The translations under genes were made by a program, and so were the position numbers. Below are positions 8,711 to 17,399 of a DNA stretch of 64,000 bases, piece after piece. Source of the DNA: Bradyrhizobium sp. Ghvi (GTDB lineage Bacteria; Pseudomonadota; Alphaproteobacteria; Rhizobiales; Xanthobacteraceae); the NCBI RefSeq assembly GCF_900115265.1, contig NZ_FOVU01000002.1, forward strand, positions 496,001 through 560,000, given 5' to 3'. How positions within the stretch are numbered: the first letter of the stretch is position 1; every line of letters begins with the position of its first letter. The notes under the pieces are model-generated. The model was not told the DNA's origin, did not search any database, and saw only the letters and a list, made by a program, of their open reading frames with translations.

Positions 8711-9689
8711 AACTGAAAGCACCGGCCACCGAATTGCGTTTTCCAGCAAGCAGCTGCTCGGCCTCGGACACAATCCGTTCGACGATCTCGGCCGCCCGCG
8801 GAATATCATGGATCAGGCCGACCGCTTCTCCGGCAAAGACGGCCGCGATTTCGAAATCGCCCGCCATTTTCGCCGCGGCATACTCCCTGGCGATCTCGTC
8901 TGCGCGCTGCATCAGCTCGATCTCGCGGCCGGTCCAGCTCTTGATGTGAGTGTTGAGGAGCGTGCGCGCGGTGAACGGCGCCGGCCAGAACAGTTTTCGC
9001 GACCAATCCGGAACGACACCGCGCACGGTGCCATTGGCGTCGGCGGTACGAATGCGCTGCTTGGCCTCCTCTGCTCCATTGGCCTCAACGCTCGCATAGA
9101 ACCGCGTGCCGATCAGCACGCCGGATGCGCCCAGCATCATCATTGCCGCGAGGCCCCGGCCATCGGCGATGCCGCCGGCCGCGACCACAGGCACGCGCCC
9201 AGCCGCAAGATCGACGATCGCGGGCACGATGTCGATCGTGGTGCGCGAGGCGCCATGGCCGCCCGCCTCTGTCCCTTGCGCGACCAAAATCTCCGCGCCG
9301 GCGTCGAGCGCCTGCTTCGCCATGTCCTCGCTCTGCACCTGACAGATCAATCGCGCGCCGCTCGCCTTGATGCGCGGCGCGAATGGCGCGGGATCGCCGA
9401 ACGACAGCATGACCGCCTGCGGGCGCGCATCGAGAGCAATGTCGAGAAGCTCGGGCTGTTTCGCCAGGCTCCAGGTGATGAAGCCGATCCCGAATGGCGC
9501 AAAGTCCTTCAGCTCCGCGGCTTCGCCCTGAAGTCGCGCGCGATCGCCATAGCCACCGCCCAAAATGCCGAAACCACCGGCCTCGCTGACGGCGCGCGTC
9601 AGCCGGCTGCCCGCGATGGTGTCCATGGGCGCCAACAGGATCGGATGCCTGATCCCAAGGAGCTCCGTCAAAGGCGTGGTGATCGGCAT
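8649..9689 (-). CDS. Nitronate monooxygenase family flavoprotein (2)
   Basis: A 346-residue paralogue of the neighbouring flavoprotein, starting MPITTPLTELLGIRHPILLA with GGAGA just upstream (ATG 9687-9689). It has PILLAPMDTIAGSRL, VAQGTEAGGHGASR and VVAAGGIADGRGLAAMMMLGASGVLIGTRF in the family order. The barrel ends around AAEIVERIVSEAEQLLAG. The last ~20 residues (SSPLVGEGGAQ, RRMRGISPQN) are a translation of the intergenic repeat at 8660-8710, so the native stop has been lost or replaced. This tail is unlikely to matter for the fold. It is transcribed divergently from a LysR gene. Confidence 0.9.
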   Translation of the reverse strand: MPITTPLTELLGIRHPILLAPMDTIAGSRLTRAVSEAGGFGILGGGYGDRARLQGEAAELKDFAPFGIGFITWSLAKQPELLDIALDARPQAVMLSFGDPAPFAPRIKASGARLICQVQSEDMAKQALDAGAEILVAQGTEAGGHGASRTTIDIVPAIVDLAAGRVPVVAAGGIADGRGLAAMMMLGASGVLIGTRFYASVEANGAEEAKQRIRTADANGTVRGVVPDWSRKLFWPAPFTARTLLNTHIKSWTGREIELMQRADEIAREYAAAKMAGDFEIAAVFAGEAVGLIHDIPRAAEIVERIVSEAEQLLAGKRNSVAGAFSSPLVGEGGAQRRMRGISPQN

Positions 9690-9785
9690 GAGGTCTCCCG
9701 CTCTGGACAGGAACATTAGGCGCAACTAGCATTCTCGAAAAATGAATTGATGCGAACGCTGCCATCACAAAAGCGAAACGACGCC

Positions 9786-10676
9786 ATGGAACTGAGCGAC
9801 CTCAAGACCTTTGCCGCGGTTGCCCGCACCGGCGGCATCACCCGCGCCGCCGAAGAGCTCAACACGGTGCAATCCAACGTCACCCAGCGCATCAAGGCGC
9901 TGGAGGCCGAGATCGGCACGCCGCTGTTCGAGCGCCACAGCCGCGGCATGGCGCTAACCGGCGCCGGCAAGCGCCTTTTGCCTTACGCGCATCGAATGAC
10001 GGCATTGTCGCACGAGGCTGTGCTCGCCGCGCGTGACGATGGCGAACCGAAGGGACCGCTGTCGATCGGCTCGATGGAGACGACGGCCGCCGTGCGGCTG
10101 CCACCGCTGCTCGCAAATTTCCACCGCCGCTTTCCGGCCGTGCGCCTCAGCCTGCGCACGTCACCGACGGCCGATCTCGTCGCCGGCGTGCTCGAAGGCA
10201 CGCTCGACGGCGCGTTCGTCGCGGGGCCCATCGCGCATGCCGACCTCGCCGCAACAAGCGCGTTTCGCGAAGAGCTGGTGCTGGTCAGCGCGCGGCGCTG
10301 GGCCTCGCTCGCCGAGTTGCGCGCCGGCACGCCTGAATCGGGCCCCACCGCGCTGGTGTTCCGCACCGGCTGCACCTACCGCCAGCGCCTCGAGCAAATT
10401 TTCGTCGAGTTCGGCTGGCCTTCGGCAGCGCGCTTCGAGCTCGGTACGCTCGACGGCATGATCGGCTGCGTCGCCGCCGACATGGGCGTGACGCTGCTGC
10501 CGCGCGCCGTGGTCGAGCGCAGCGCGATGAATGGTGCCGTGACGATGCATGGCTTGAGCCCGTCGCATGCCCGCGTCGAGACGCTGTTCATCCAGCGCCG
10601 CGCCGGACATCAATACAGCGCGCTGAGCGGCTTCCTGTCCTGCCTGACCGGGGATGACGACATCATCGCGGCCTGA
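9786..10676 (+). CDS. LysR family transcriptional regulator
   Basis: A 296-residue LysR protein. Residues 1-60 form the winged helix (MELSDLKTFAAVARTGGITR, AAEELNTVQSNVTQRIKALE, then IGTPLFERHSRG). The rest is a periplasmic-binding-like effector domain with GPLSIGSMETTAAVRLPPLL and the CysB/CbbR-type TGCTYRQRLEQIF. The start at 9786 gives the usual LysR N-terminus; ATG 9750 is possible. It diverges from the nitronate monooxygenase pair across ~95 bases, the classic arrangement for a LysR regulator of its neighbour. The effector is unknown. Confidence 0.9.
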   Translation: MELSDLKTFAAVARTGGITRAAEELNTVQSNVTQRIKALEAEIGTPLFERHSRGMALTGAGKRLLPYAHRMTALSHEAVLAARDDGEPKGPLSIGSMETTAAVRLPPLLANFHRRFPAVRLSLRTSPTADLVAGVLEGTLDGAFVAGPIAHADLAATSAFREELVLVSARRWASLAELRAGTPESGPTALVFRTGCTYRQRLEQIFVEFGWPSAARFELGTLDGMIGCVAADMGVTLLPRAVVERSAMNGAVTMHGLSPSHARVETLFIQRRAGHQYSALSGFLSCLTGDDDIIAA

Positions 10677-10689
10677 TATGCGCTAGTCC

Positions 10690-11181
10690 ATGCCGGCTCT
10701 TATCCTGCCTCTCGTCGAAGCTGCAACCCACTGGCCCGAACGCGGCGGGCTGATCGGCCTTGATTTGGGTACCAAGACGATCGGCGTTGCCGTGTCCAAT
10801 CCGGACCGCCGGTTAGCGACCGGTGTCGAGACTATCCAGCGCAAGCAGTTCAAGCAGGACGCCGCTCGTCTTCTCGCGATCGCCACTGAGCGCAAGGTCG
10901 TCGGCTTCGTGCTCGGCCTGCCCATCAACATGGACGGCAGCGAGGGGCCGCGCGCGCAGTCGACCCGCGCGTTTGCCCGCAATCTCGCCAATTTGACGAC
11001 GCTGCCCATCGGCCTCTGGGACGAGCGCCTCTCGACCGCGGCGGTCGAGCGCGAGTTGATCGGCATGGATGTCAGCCGCGCCAAGCGCGCCGAGGTGATC
11101 GACGAGCACGCCGCGATCTTCATCCTGCAGGGCGCACTCGACCGGCTGGCAAATCTCCGCACGGCCTCGGGGAATGGCTGA
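10690..11181 (+). CDS. ruvX: RuvX/YqgF pre-16S rRNA nuclease
   Basis: A 163-residue RNase H-fold protein of the YqgF/RuvX family, which acts in 16S rRNA 5'-end maturation (earlier called putative Holliday junction resolvase). Signature pieces are GLIGLDLGTKTIGVAVSNPD with the first catalytic Asp, VVGFVLGLPINMDGSEGPRA, LWDERLSTAAVERELI, and a C-terminal DEHAAIFILQGALDRL with the last acidic residue. It stands just before an AEC transporter gene (4-base gap). The gat - ruvX - pyrB neighbourhood is usual in Rhizobiales. Confidence 0.95.
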   Translation: MPALILPLVEAATHWPERGGLIGLDLGTKTIGVAVSNPDRRLATGVETIQRKQFKQDAARLLAIATERKVVGFVLGLPINMDGSEGPRAQSTRAFARNLANLTTLPIGLWDERLSTAAVERELIGMDVSRAKRAEVIDEHAAIFILQGALDRLANLRTASGNG

Positions 11182-11184
11182 TCC

Positions 11185-12108
11185 ATGGCCGTCGTGATCG
11201 CGGCGCTGCTGCCGGTCTTCATCCTCATCGTGCTCGGCGTGGTGCTCCGGCACAGCCTGATGCGGCTCGACACCCAGTGGCACGGGCTGGAGCGGCTGAC
11301 CTATTTCGTGCTGTTTCCGATGCTCTTGATCCAGACGCTGGTGAAGGCAGACCTTTCAAAAGTGCCGGTCGCCGGCGTCGGCGGCGCCTTGCTGCTGTCG
11401 GCGCTGGCGATGTCCCTGCTCTGCCTCGCGCTGCGCCCTGCCCTGGCGCGGCTCGGCATCGACGGCCCCGCCTTCACCTCGATTTTCCAGGGCGCAACGC
11501 GCTGGCAGACCTATGTGGCGCTGTCCGTCTCCGCCAACCTGTTCGGCGAGGTCGGACTTGCGCTCGCTTCGGTCGCGATGGTCGCGATCATCCCTCTGGT
11601 GAACGTATTCAGCGTTGCCGTGCTCGCGCATTACGCTTCGCCCGAGAAGCAATCCGCCCGCGCCATCGTCATGACGGTGATCCGCAATCCGCTGATCTGG
11701 GCTTGCGCGATCGGTCTTGCGATCAACGTCCTCCATCTGCCGCTGCCAAAAATCTGGCACGAGGTCGCGGACGCGCTCGGCCGCTCCTCGCTCGCCATCG
11801 GCCTGCTCGTCACCGGCGCCGGCCTGCAGCTCAAGGGCTTGCTTCGTCTGAGCCTGGGCGCAACTCTCGGCGTGGCGTTCAAGCTGGTCTTGATGCCGGT
11901 GCTCGCGCTGGCGCTTGCCGTCTGGTTCGGGCTGTCGGGCACCAACCTCGCGATCGTCGCGATCTGCGGGGCGGTACCGACCTCGCCCAGCGCCTATGTG
12001 CTCGCCCGCCAGATGGGCGGCGACGCGCCGCTGCTGGCGCAGATCATCACGCTGCAAACGATCCTGGCGGCGATCACCATGCCGATCGCGATCGCGCTGG
12101 TGGCGTGA
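11185..12108 (+). CDS. AEC family (auxin efflux carrier-like) transporter
   Basis: A 307-residue inner-membrane protein with about ten hydrophobic helices, from MAVVIAALLPVFILIVLGVV to the C-terminal ILAAITMPIAIALVA. The two halves each contain the AEC-type helix breaks (NPLIWACAIGLAINV and GAVPTSPSAYVLARQMGGD). The PTSPSAYVLARQMGGD segment is very typical. Bacterial members are linked to malate, malonate or amino-acid-type export, but the substrate cannot be read from sequence. It starts 3 bases after the ruvX stop, so it is likely co-transcribed. Confidence 0.9.
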   Translation: MAVVIAALLPVFILIVLGVVLRHSLMRLDTQWHGLERLTYFVLFPMLLIQTLVKADLSKVPVAGVGGALLLSALAMSLLCLALRPALARLGIDGPAFTSIFQGATRWQTYVALSVSANLFGEVGLALASVAMVAIIPLVNVFSVAVLAHYASPEKQSARAIVMTVIRNPLIWACAIGLAINVLHLPLPKIWHEVADALGRSSLAIGLLVTGAGLQLKGLLRLSLGATLGVAFKLVLMPVLALALAVWFGLSGTNLAIVAICGAVPTSPSAYVLARQMGGDAPLLAQIITLQTILAAITMPIAIALVA

Positions 12109-12111
12109 GCG

Positions 12112-12890
12112 CTAGATGTAGCGTCCTAGCGTGAAAAGGATGAAGGTGTTGCAGGCAGAATGGGCGACCACCGTCGTCCATGTGGACTTACTGGTCCATC
12201 GCAGATGGCCAAGAACAAGCCCAAAAGCGAAAATGATTGCGCGTCCGAACCAATCGTACTGGGTATGATACAGCGCCCATACAGCCGATGTCAGGAAGAT
12301 GGCACCGATCGGACCGAGAGAAGACTCCGACCAACCGCGAAACAGGAAACCACGAACGATAAACTCCTCCGTGACGGGGCCAGCGATGCAGCCACCGATG
12401 AGCCACACGAGCAATCCACCGACGCCTCCTACGATGAGCGTGGGATCGGATCGATATCCGCCCGCGCCCATCTGCGACAACACGAATCCCCTTCTATCGA
12501 CATAAAGATTGTCGTGATGGCGAGAGCTCGGACGATTTCGCCCCCGGGTGGCCAATTCAGGGCGAGATATTCTCCGAAATCTCTCCCGGCCATGCGGATC
12601 GCTATCCAGAGCACTGCAATGGCCGGCGGCGTTCCCGAAACGAGGAAAACTCCATACCAGCGCCCTTGCGACGCCAACGCCTGGAGTTCTCCCGGAGCGT
12701 ACACCTTTGATCCAGCGCCGACGGAGAGTGCGATGCTGACCACAATGACGCCGACCAGAACGAATGCACCGTCCGCAAGCAAGGCGACCAGCGTTGTCTC
12801 CCAAAGATCCCAAGTGCGCGGCGCCGACCGAGAGGCCAAGCCGCGATCGCTCATGTTTTTGAGATCCGTCACAAGGATTGTTTTCAGCAA
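12112..12890 (-). pseudogene. CPBP family intramembrane metalloprotease, frameshifted
   Basis: Two minus-strand frames together make one CPBP (CAAX protease/bacteriocin-processing) protein. The N-terminal half, from MLKTILVTDLKN or MSDRGLASRSAP (ATG 12854) to FMSIEG, is in one frame. The C-terminal half is in another, from FVLSQMGAGG through TEEFIVRGFLFRGW (EExxxR), WALYHTQYD and AHSACNTF. The break is at a run of four C (12488-12491; four G in the gene); adding one G restores a continuous protein. All three active-site motifs remain. This is either a recent loss-of-function deletion or a sequencing error in a homopolymer. An intact paralogue is next door. Confidence 0.8.
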
Positions 12891-13023
12891 CTATTTGGCG
12901 ATTTAAATCTTCCTCTCTACTCAGAGTAACGAGACCGGCGGCCTATCGTCAATAAGGAATGGCACCGGTGTCGGCCGGACAACGACCGCATCGACCAGAA
13001 GTTGGAGCGGCGGATGCTTGCCG

Positions 13024-13785
13024 TCAGCTCCCCAGCCACATCGTCAGCACCACCGCCGTCATGTTGTTCAGCGCATGCAGCAGGATGGTGAGCCAGAGCG
13101 AGCCCGCGCGGTAGCGCATGTAGCCGAACCACAGGCCGATGGAGAAAACCTCGGCGAGGAAGTACAGATCGTATTGCAGATGCACCGCCGTCCACAGCAG
13201 CGACGACAGGATGATCGCGCCGGGCACGCGCAGGAAGCTCGCCGACCAGCCACGGAACAGGAAGCCGCGCGCCAGCACCTCTTCCGACATCGGCGCGGCC
13301 ACGCTGAAGGCGAACAGCATCGACAGCGCCGCGCCGTTGTCGCGGCCGGATTTCAACAGATCGGTCATGAAGCCCGGCGTCGCCTCGCGGCCGAGCGATC
13401 GCGAAACCACTTCCCAGGCCAGCACGGTCAGCAGCAGCCCGGCGGCGCCGAGCAGGAATTGCCGCCAGGTCGGCCAGTACAGTGCGAGGTAGTCGACGAA
13501 GGATGCCTTCTTGATGCGGATGGCGAGCCACACCGCCGCAAGCGTCGCCGGCAGGCCCATGATGACCGAGAGCGCCAGCGCCTGCGGCTCGCGGCCGACG
13601 ACCTGCAGCGAGGCAAGATCCATCGGCAGGCCGCGCAGTGCCACCAGCAGGACGACGGCGCCGATCTGGCCGACGAACATGGCGAAAAAGATGAGAAGGC
13701 CCCACAGCGCCGTGCCCCAGAATTTCCAGACGCGCGGCGCCGGCGTCTCGATGAGCGGCGGATGGTCGGGATTGAGGGAGTCCAT
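13024..13785 (-). CDS. CPBP family intramembrane metalloprotease
   Basis: A 253-residue multi-pass membrane protease of the CPBP/ABI family, related to Rce1. It has about six to eight hydrophobic helices. The metal-site motifs are in order: SEEVLARGFLFRGW (EExxxR), WTAVHLQYD (FxxxH-like, here TAVH) and LLHALNNM (HxxxN). The substrate is unknown; family members are implicated in peptide maturation or immunity. It is a tandem paralogue of the frameshifted gene just downstream. ATG 13783-13785 gives the usual proline-rich cytosolic N-terminus (MDSLNPDHPPLIETPAPRVW). Confidence 0.9.
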   Translation of the reverse strand: MDSLNPDHPPLIETPAPRVWKFWGTALWGLLIFFAMFVGQIGAVVLLVALRGLPMDLASLQVVGREPQALALSVIMGLPATLAAVWLAIRIKKASFVDYLALYWPTWRQFLLGAAGLLLTVLAWEVVSRSLGREATPGFMTDLLKSGRDNGAALSMLFAFSVAAPMSEEVLARGFLFRGWSASFLRVPGAIILSSLLWTAVHLQYDLYFLAEVFSIGLWFGYMRYRAGSLWLTILLHALNNMTAVVLTMWLGS

Positions 13786-13810
13786 CAGGAGGCTTTCGTT
13801 AGGTGGACAT

Positions 13811-13852
13811 CGTCATTCCGGGGCGGTCCGAAGGACCGAACCCGGAATGACG
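13811..13852. repeat. Short 'CGTCATTCCGG...CCGGAATGACG' palindrome
   Basis: CGTCATTCCGG and CCGGAATGACG form the ends, with GGTCCG/CGGACC-like inner pairing. It lies between the CPBP gene start and the end of the AidB-like gene. Same class as the elements at 16290, 33055 and 33784. Confidence 0.8.
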
Positions 13853-13861
13853 GACAACGAC

Positions 13862-15505
13862 TCATGGCAGCGACCGCTCGAGCAGCGCACGCACGTCGCC
13901 GCTGTCGAGCTCGACCGCGCCGTACATGCTGGCATGGCTACTGGAAAGCCGCGTGGTGGCGAAAAGTTCGGCGTGATGTGGTGTAACACCGTTCAGTGCG
14001 GCAGCCGCGGCCAGCAGCGCCAGCTTCTCGACCGCAAGGCGCGCGACGCGCTCACCATCGGCGCGGCGGAAGCTCTTGCCGATGAATGCGACGGCCTCGC
14101 TCGCCCCGGACAAGCCTTTCGTCTCGGCCGCCAGCGATTGCAGCACCGCCATCGCCGCCTCCGGCTCGCGCGAGAGCGCGCGCAGCACGTCGAGGCACAT
14201 GACGTTGCCGGAGCCTTCCCAGATCGCGTTGACCGGTGACTCCCGGTAGTGGCGCGCTAAAATGCCGTCCTCGACATAGCCGTTGCCGCCGAGGCACTCC
14301 ATGGCTTCGTAGAGGAATGGCGGCGCGCTCTTGCAGGTCCAGTATTTAATCGCCGGCGTCAGCAATCGCATATAGGCCGCTTCGGCCGCGTCATGCGGCG
14401 TTCGGTCGAAGGCGCGGCAGAGCCGCATCACCAGCGCCGTGCTCGCCTCTACATGCAGCGCCATGTCGGACAGCACCGCCTGCATCAAGGGCTGATCGGC
14501 GAGATGCTTCTGGAACACGCTACGGTGACGGGCGTGATGCAGCGCATGCGCGAGGCCCGAACGCATCAGGCCGACTGAGGCAATCGCACAATCTTGCCGC
14601 GTCAGCTGCACCATCTGGATGATGGTGCGGATGCCCTTGCCCTCCTCGCCGACGCGCTCGGCATAGGCGCCGACGAACTCCACTTCCGAGGATGCATTGG
14701 AACGGTTGCCGAGCTTGTCCTTCAGCCGCTGGAACTGAATCGCGTTGACCGATCCGTCAGGCGCAAAGCGCGGCATGAAGAAACAGGTCAATCCTGCGTC
14801 CGCCTGCGCCAGCACCAGGAATGCATCACACATCGGCGCCGACATGAACCATTTGTGGCCGGTGATGCGGTAGGTATCGCCGTCGCGGACCGCGCGCGTC
14901 ATGTTGGAGCGCACGTCGGTGCCGCCCTGCTTCTCGGTCATGCCCATGCCGAGTGTCATGCCGCGCTTGTCCCACCACGGGGCGAAGCTGGGGTCGTAAC
15001 TCCTGGTCGACAGCACCGGCATGACGCGCGCCAGCAGATCCGGCTGCGTCGCCAATGCGGCGACAGAGGCGCGCGTCATCGTAATCGGGCAGAGATGGCC
15101 GGTCTCGACCTGCGCGGCCATGTAGAATTTTGCGGCACGAACGACCTCGGCCGCATCGCCCGCGGGCTTTCCATCCGCTGTCCAGGTTGAATTGTGCACC
15201 CCTGCATGCGCACTATGCGCCATCAACTCGTGATAGGCGGGGTGAAACTCGACCTGGTCGCGGCGATTGCCCTTGGCATCGAAAGTGCGAAGCTTTGGCG
15301 TGTTCTCGTTCGCCACGCGGCCGCGATCGGCCATCGCCGACGAGCCCCAATGCTTCCCGAAGGCGGACAGCTCCTGTTCCGCCGCTGCGCCGCCATTGGC
15401 CTTCACCGCTTCGACTAGCGGGCGATCCACCGCGAACAGATCGACGTCCTGGAACGGCGGCGACTGGTTGAAGACCTCGTGGGTCGCAAAGCTGGGCTGG
15501 GTCAT
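13862..15505 (-). CDS. AidB-like acyl-CoA dehydrogenase family protein
   Basis: A 547-residue flavoprotein of the AidB branch of acyl-CoA dehydrogenases. This branch carries an extended N-terminal domain and a C-terminal dimer/tetramer segment. Features are ATHEVFNQSPPFQDVDLF at the start (typical of AidB), CPITMTRASVAALA, LGMGMTEKQGGTDVRSN (flavin-site region), ITGHKWFMSAPMCDAFLVLA, QDCAIASVGLMRSGLAHAL and AMECLGGNGYVEDG near the active site. AidB protects DNA against alkylation in E. coli. In Bradyrhizobium the physiological role is unproven. The name rests on overall similarity; the gene is monocistronic. Confidence 0.92.
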   Translation of the reverse strand: MTQPSFATHEVFNQSPPFQDVDLFAVDRPLVEAVKANGGAAAEQELSAFGKHWGSSAMADRGRVANENTPKLRTFDAKGNRRDQVEFHPAYHELMAHSAHAGVHNSTWTADGKPAGDAAEVVRAAKFYMAAQVETGHLCPITMTRASVAALATQPDLLARVMPVLSTRSYDPSFAPWWDKRGMTLGMGMTEKQGGTDVRSNMTRAVRDGDTYRITGHKWFMSAPMCDAFLVLAQADAGLTCFFMPRFAPDGSVNAIQFQRLKDKLGNRSNASSEVEFVGAYAERVGEEGKGIRTIIQMVQLTRQDCAIASVGLMRSGLAHALHHARHRSVFQKHLADQPLMQAVLSDMALHVEASTALVMRLCRAFDRTPHDAAEAAYMRLLTPAIKYWTCKSAPPFLYEAMECLGGNGYVEDGILARHYRESPVNAIWEGSGNVMCLDVLRALSREPEAAMAVLQSLAAETKGLSGASEAVAFIGKSFRRADGERVARLAVEKLALLAAAAALNGVTPHHAELFATTRLSSSHASMYGAVELDSGDVRALLERSLP

Positions 15506-15523
15506 CTGGTTTCCTTGGCGGAC

Positions 15524-16276
15524 TCAGTTCCGCCGCGGCAGGATTGGGAAATCATAGGCCGCCCCGCCTGCCCCCGGCAGGGAAAAATGCCACCACTCCT
15601 TCGAATAGTTCACAAAGCCTTGCCTCGCCATCGCGGCCACCAGCCGCTTGCGCCAGGCGCGCTGTTCTCTTGTGATCGACGGTGCTGCGGTATGCCCCAT
15701 TGCATCGGTGCAATCATAGCCGGTGCCCATGTCCACACTGCCCTCCGGCAACCGTGCCGCGACCGGTGCGGTACAATCCGCGTAGGATCTTGAAGGATCG
15801 ATCTTGGCGGAATTGTCGGCCTTGAGATCGACCAAAGTGAGGTCGAGCGCGGCACCGGTGGAATGCTGCGAGTGGCTTGCGATATAGCCGAGACGAAACA
15901 GCTCGGTTTTCGGGATCTGCGGATTGTAGCGCCGCTCGGCGGCTGTCTCTCGGCCGTTCTGCGACCACTTCACCATGTCGAGGGAGGCGCGCGCCGGCCG
16001 GTAGCAGTCGAACATCTTCAGCGACAGGTTCTGTGCCGCCAGCTCCTGCTGAACCGCTTTCAGCCGCAGTCCCACCTCCTGTTTCACCACGCATTCTCCG
16101 GCGAGGTAACCGGCCAGCGGACGACCGACGAAATTGTTGGACGTCGCGTAGCGGATGTCCTGGATGATGGAGGGATCAATATCGCGCAAATAGACGAAGC
16201 CGCCGGGAAGCGATTGGGCGTGGGCGGATGAGGTGAATGCGAGAAATGAAAACAAAATTGGTCTAACGACGCACAT
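15524..16276 (-). CDS. Secreted D-Ala-D-Ala dipeptidase, M15 (VanX/DdpX type)
   Basis: A 250-residue zinc peptidase with a signal peptide (MCVVRPILFSFLAFTSSAHA). The VanX-type core is visible: DCYRPARA, then SQHSTGAALDLTLVDL (first His and Asp zinc ligands) and EWWHFSLPG (catalytic Glu and third His ligand). The fold hydrolyses D-alanyl-D-alanine in the periplasm, probably for cell-wall dipeptide salvage rather than glycopeptide resistance, since no van regulator or ligase is near. The start is the ATG 16274-16276; the longer frame crosses the repeat and pyrB. Confidence 0.92.
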   Translation of the reverse strand: MCVVRPILFSFLAFTSSAHAQSLPGGFVYLRDIDPSIIQDIRYATSNNFVGRPLAGYLAGECVVKQEVGLRLKAVQQELAAQNLSLKMFDCYRPARASLDMVKWSQNGRETAAERRYNPQIPKTELFRLGYIASHSQHSTGAALDLTLVDLKADNSAKIDPSRSYADCTAPVAARLPEGSVDMGTGYDCTDAMGHTAAPSITREQRAWRKRLVAAMARQGFVNYSKEWWHFSLPGAGGAAYDFPILPRRN

Positions 16277-16289
16277 TCGCTTTCCCCTG

Positions 16290-16367
16290 TCATTCCGAGG
16301 CGGCTCGAAGAGCCGAACCCGGAATCTCGAGATTCCGGGTTCGATGCTTCGCATCGCCCCGGAATGA
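16290..16367. repeat. 'TCATTCCG...CGGAATGA' intergenic repeat
   Basis: TCATTCCGAGGCGGCTCG opens and GCCCCGGAATGA closes a 78-bp element, with a central AATCTCGAGATT palindrome. It lies between the divergent dipeptidase and pyrB genes. The pyrB promoter must lie downstream of it or within it. Confidence 0.85.
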
Positions 16368-16451
16368 CGGCAAGACAGATCAGGGGATAACTCACCGCCC
16401 CGGCTTTGGCCCTTGCTCCCCCAGCCATCCACGCCTATAGCTCTCGCTTTA

Positions 16452-17399
16452 ATGACATCGAAATCGACCTTCGTCCTCGGCCACCGGCACTTGCTGGGCA
16501 TCGAGGGCCTTTCCGCGGCCGACATCACCGGCCTCCTCGACCTGTCCGAAGAATATGTCGAGCTCAACCGCCAGGTTGACAAGAAGCGCACCGTCCTGCG
16601 TGGACGGACGCAAGTAAACCTTTTCTTCGAAGCCTCCACCCGGACCCAGTCCTCGTTCGAGCTCGCGGGAAAGCGCCTGGGCGCCGACGTCATGAACATG
16701 TCGGTGTCCTCCTCGTCCATTAAGAAGGGCGAGACGCTGGTCGACACCGCGATGACCCTGAACGCCATGCACCCCGACATCCTGGTGGTGCGCCATCATG
16801 CCTCCGGCGCGGTGGAACTGCTGGCCCGCAAGGTCGACGGTTCCGTGATCAATGCCGGCGACGGCGCGCATGAGCACCCGACCCAGGCGCTGCTCGACGC
16901 GCTCACCATCCGCCGCAACAAGGGCCGGATCGAGGGCCTCGTGGTCGCGATCTGCGGCGACGTGCTGCATTCGCGTGTCGCCCGCTCCAACATCATCCTG
17001 CTCAACACCATGGGCGCCCGCGTCCGCGTCGTCGGCCCTTCCACCCTTCTCCCGCCCGGCATCGAGCGGATGGGCGTCGAGGTCGCGCGCGACATGCGCG
17101 AGGGGCTCAACGGCGCCGATATCGTGATGATGCTCAGGCTCCAGCGCGAGCGCATGAACGGCTCGTTCGTGCCGTCGACCTCTGAATATTTCCACTATTT
17201 CGGGCTCGACCAGAAGAAGCTCGGCTATGCCAAGCCCGACGCGCTCGTGATGCATCCCGGCCCGATGAACCGCGGCGTCGAGATCGACACCGCAGTCGCC
17301 GACGGCGCCCAGTCCCTGATCCGCGAACAGGTGGAGATGGGCGTGGCCGTGCGCATGGCGGTGCTGGAAGCGCTCGCCCGCAACCTGCCGAACGCGTGA
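16452..17399 (+). CDS. pyrB: Aspartate carbamoyltransferase catalytic subunit
   Basis: A 315-residue ATCase, which makes N-carbamoyl-L-aspartate from carbamoyl phosphate and aspartate in pyrimidine synthesis. Visible motifs are [20 protein letters not shown] (carbamoyl-phosphate site, STRT), [14 protein letters not shown] (80s loop), VIRHHASG-like [33 protein letters not shown] and [12 protein letters not shown]. The ATG at 16452 gives the usual [20 protein letters not shown] start. It overlaps the next gene by one base (TGATG). That neighbour is an apparently non-catalytic dihydroorotase homologue that may help ATCase assemble. Confidence 0.97.
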   Translation: MTSKSTFVLGHRHLLGIEGLSAADITGLLDLSEEYVELNRQVDKKRTVLRGRTQVNLFFEASTRTQSSFELAGKRLGADVMNMSVSSSSIKKGETLVDTAMTLNAMHPDILVVRHHASGAVELLARKVDGSVINAGDGAHEHPTQALLDALTIRRNKGRIEGLVVAICGDVLHSRVARSNIILLNTMGARVRVVGPSTLLPPGIERMGVEVARDMREGLNGADIVMMLRLQRERMNGSFVPSTSEYFHYFGLDQKKLGYAKPDALVMHPGPMNRGVEIDTAVADGAQSLIREQVEMGVAVRMAVLEALARNLPNA

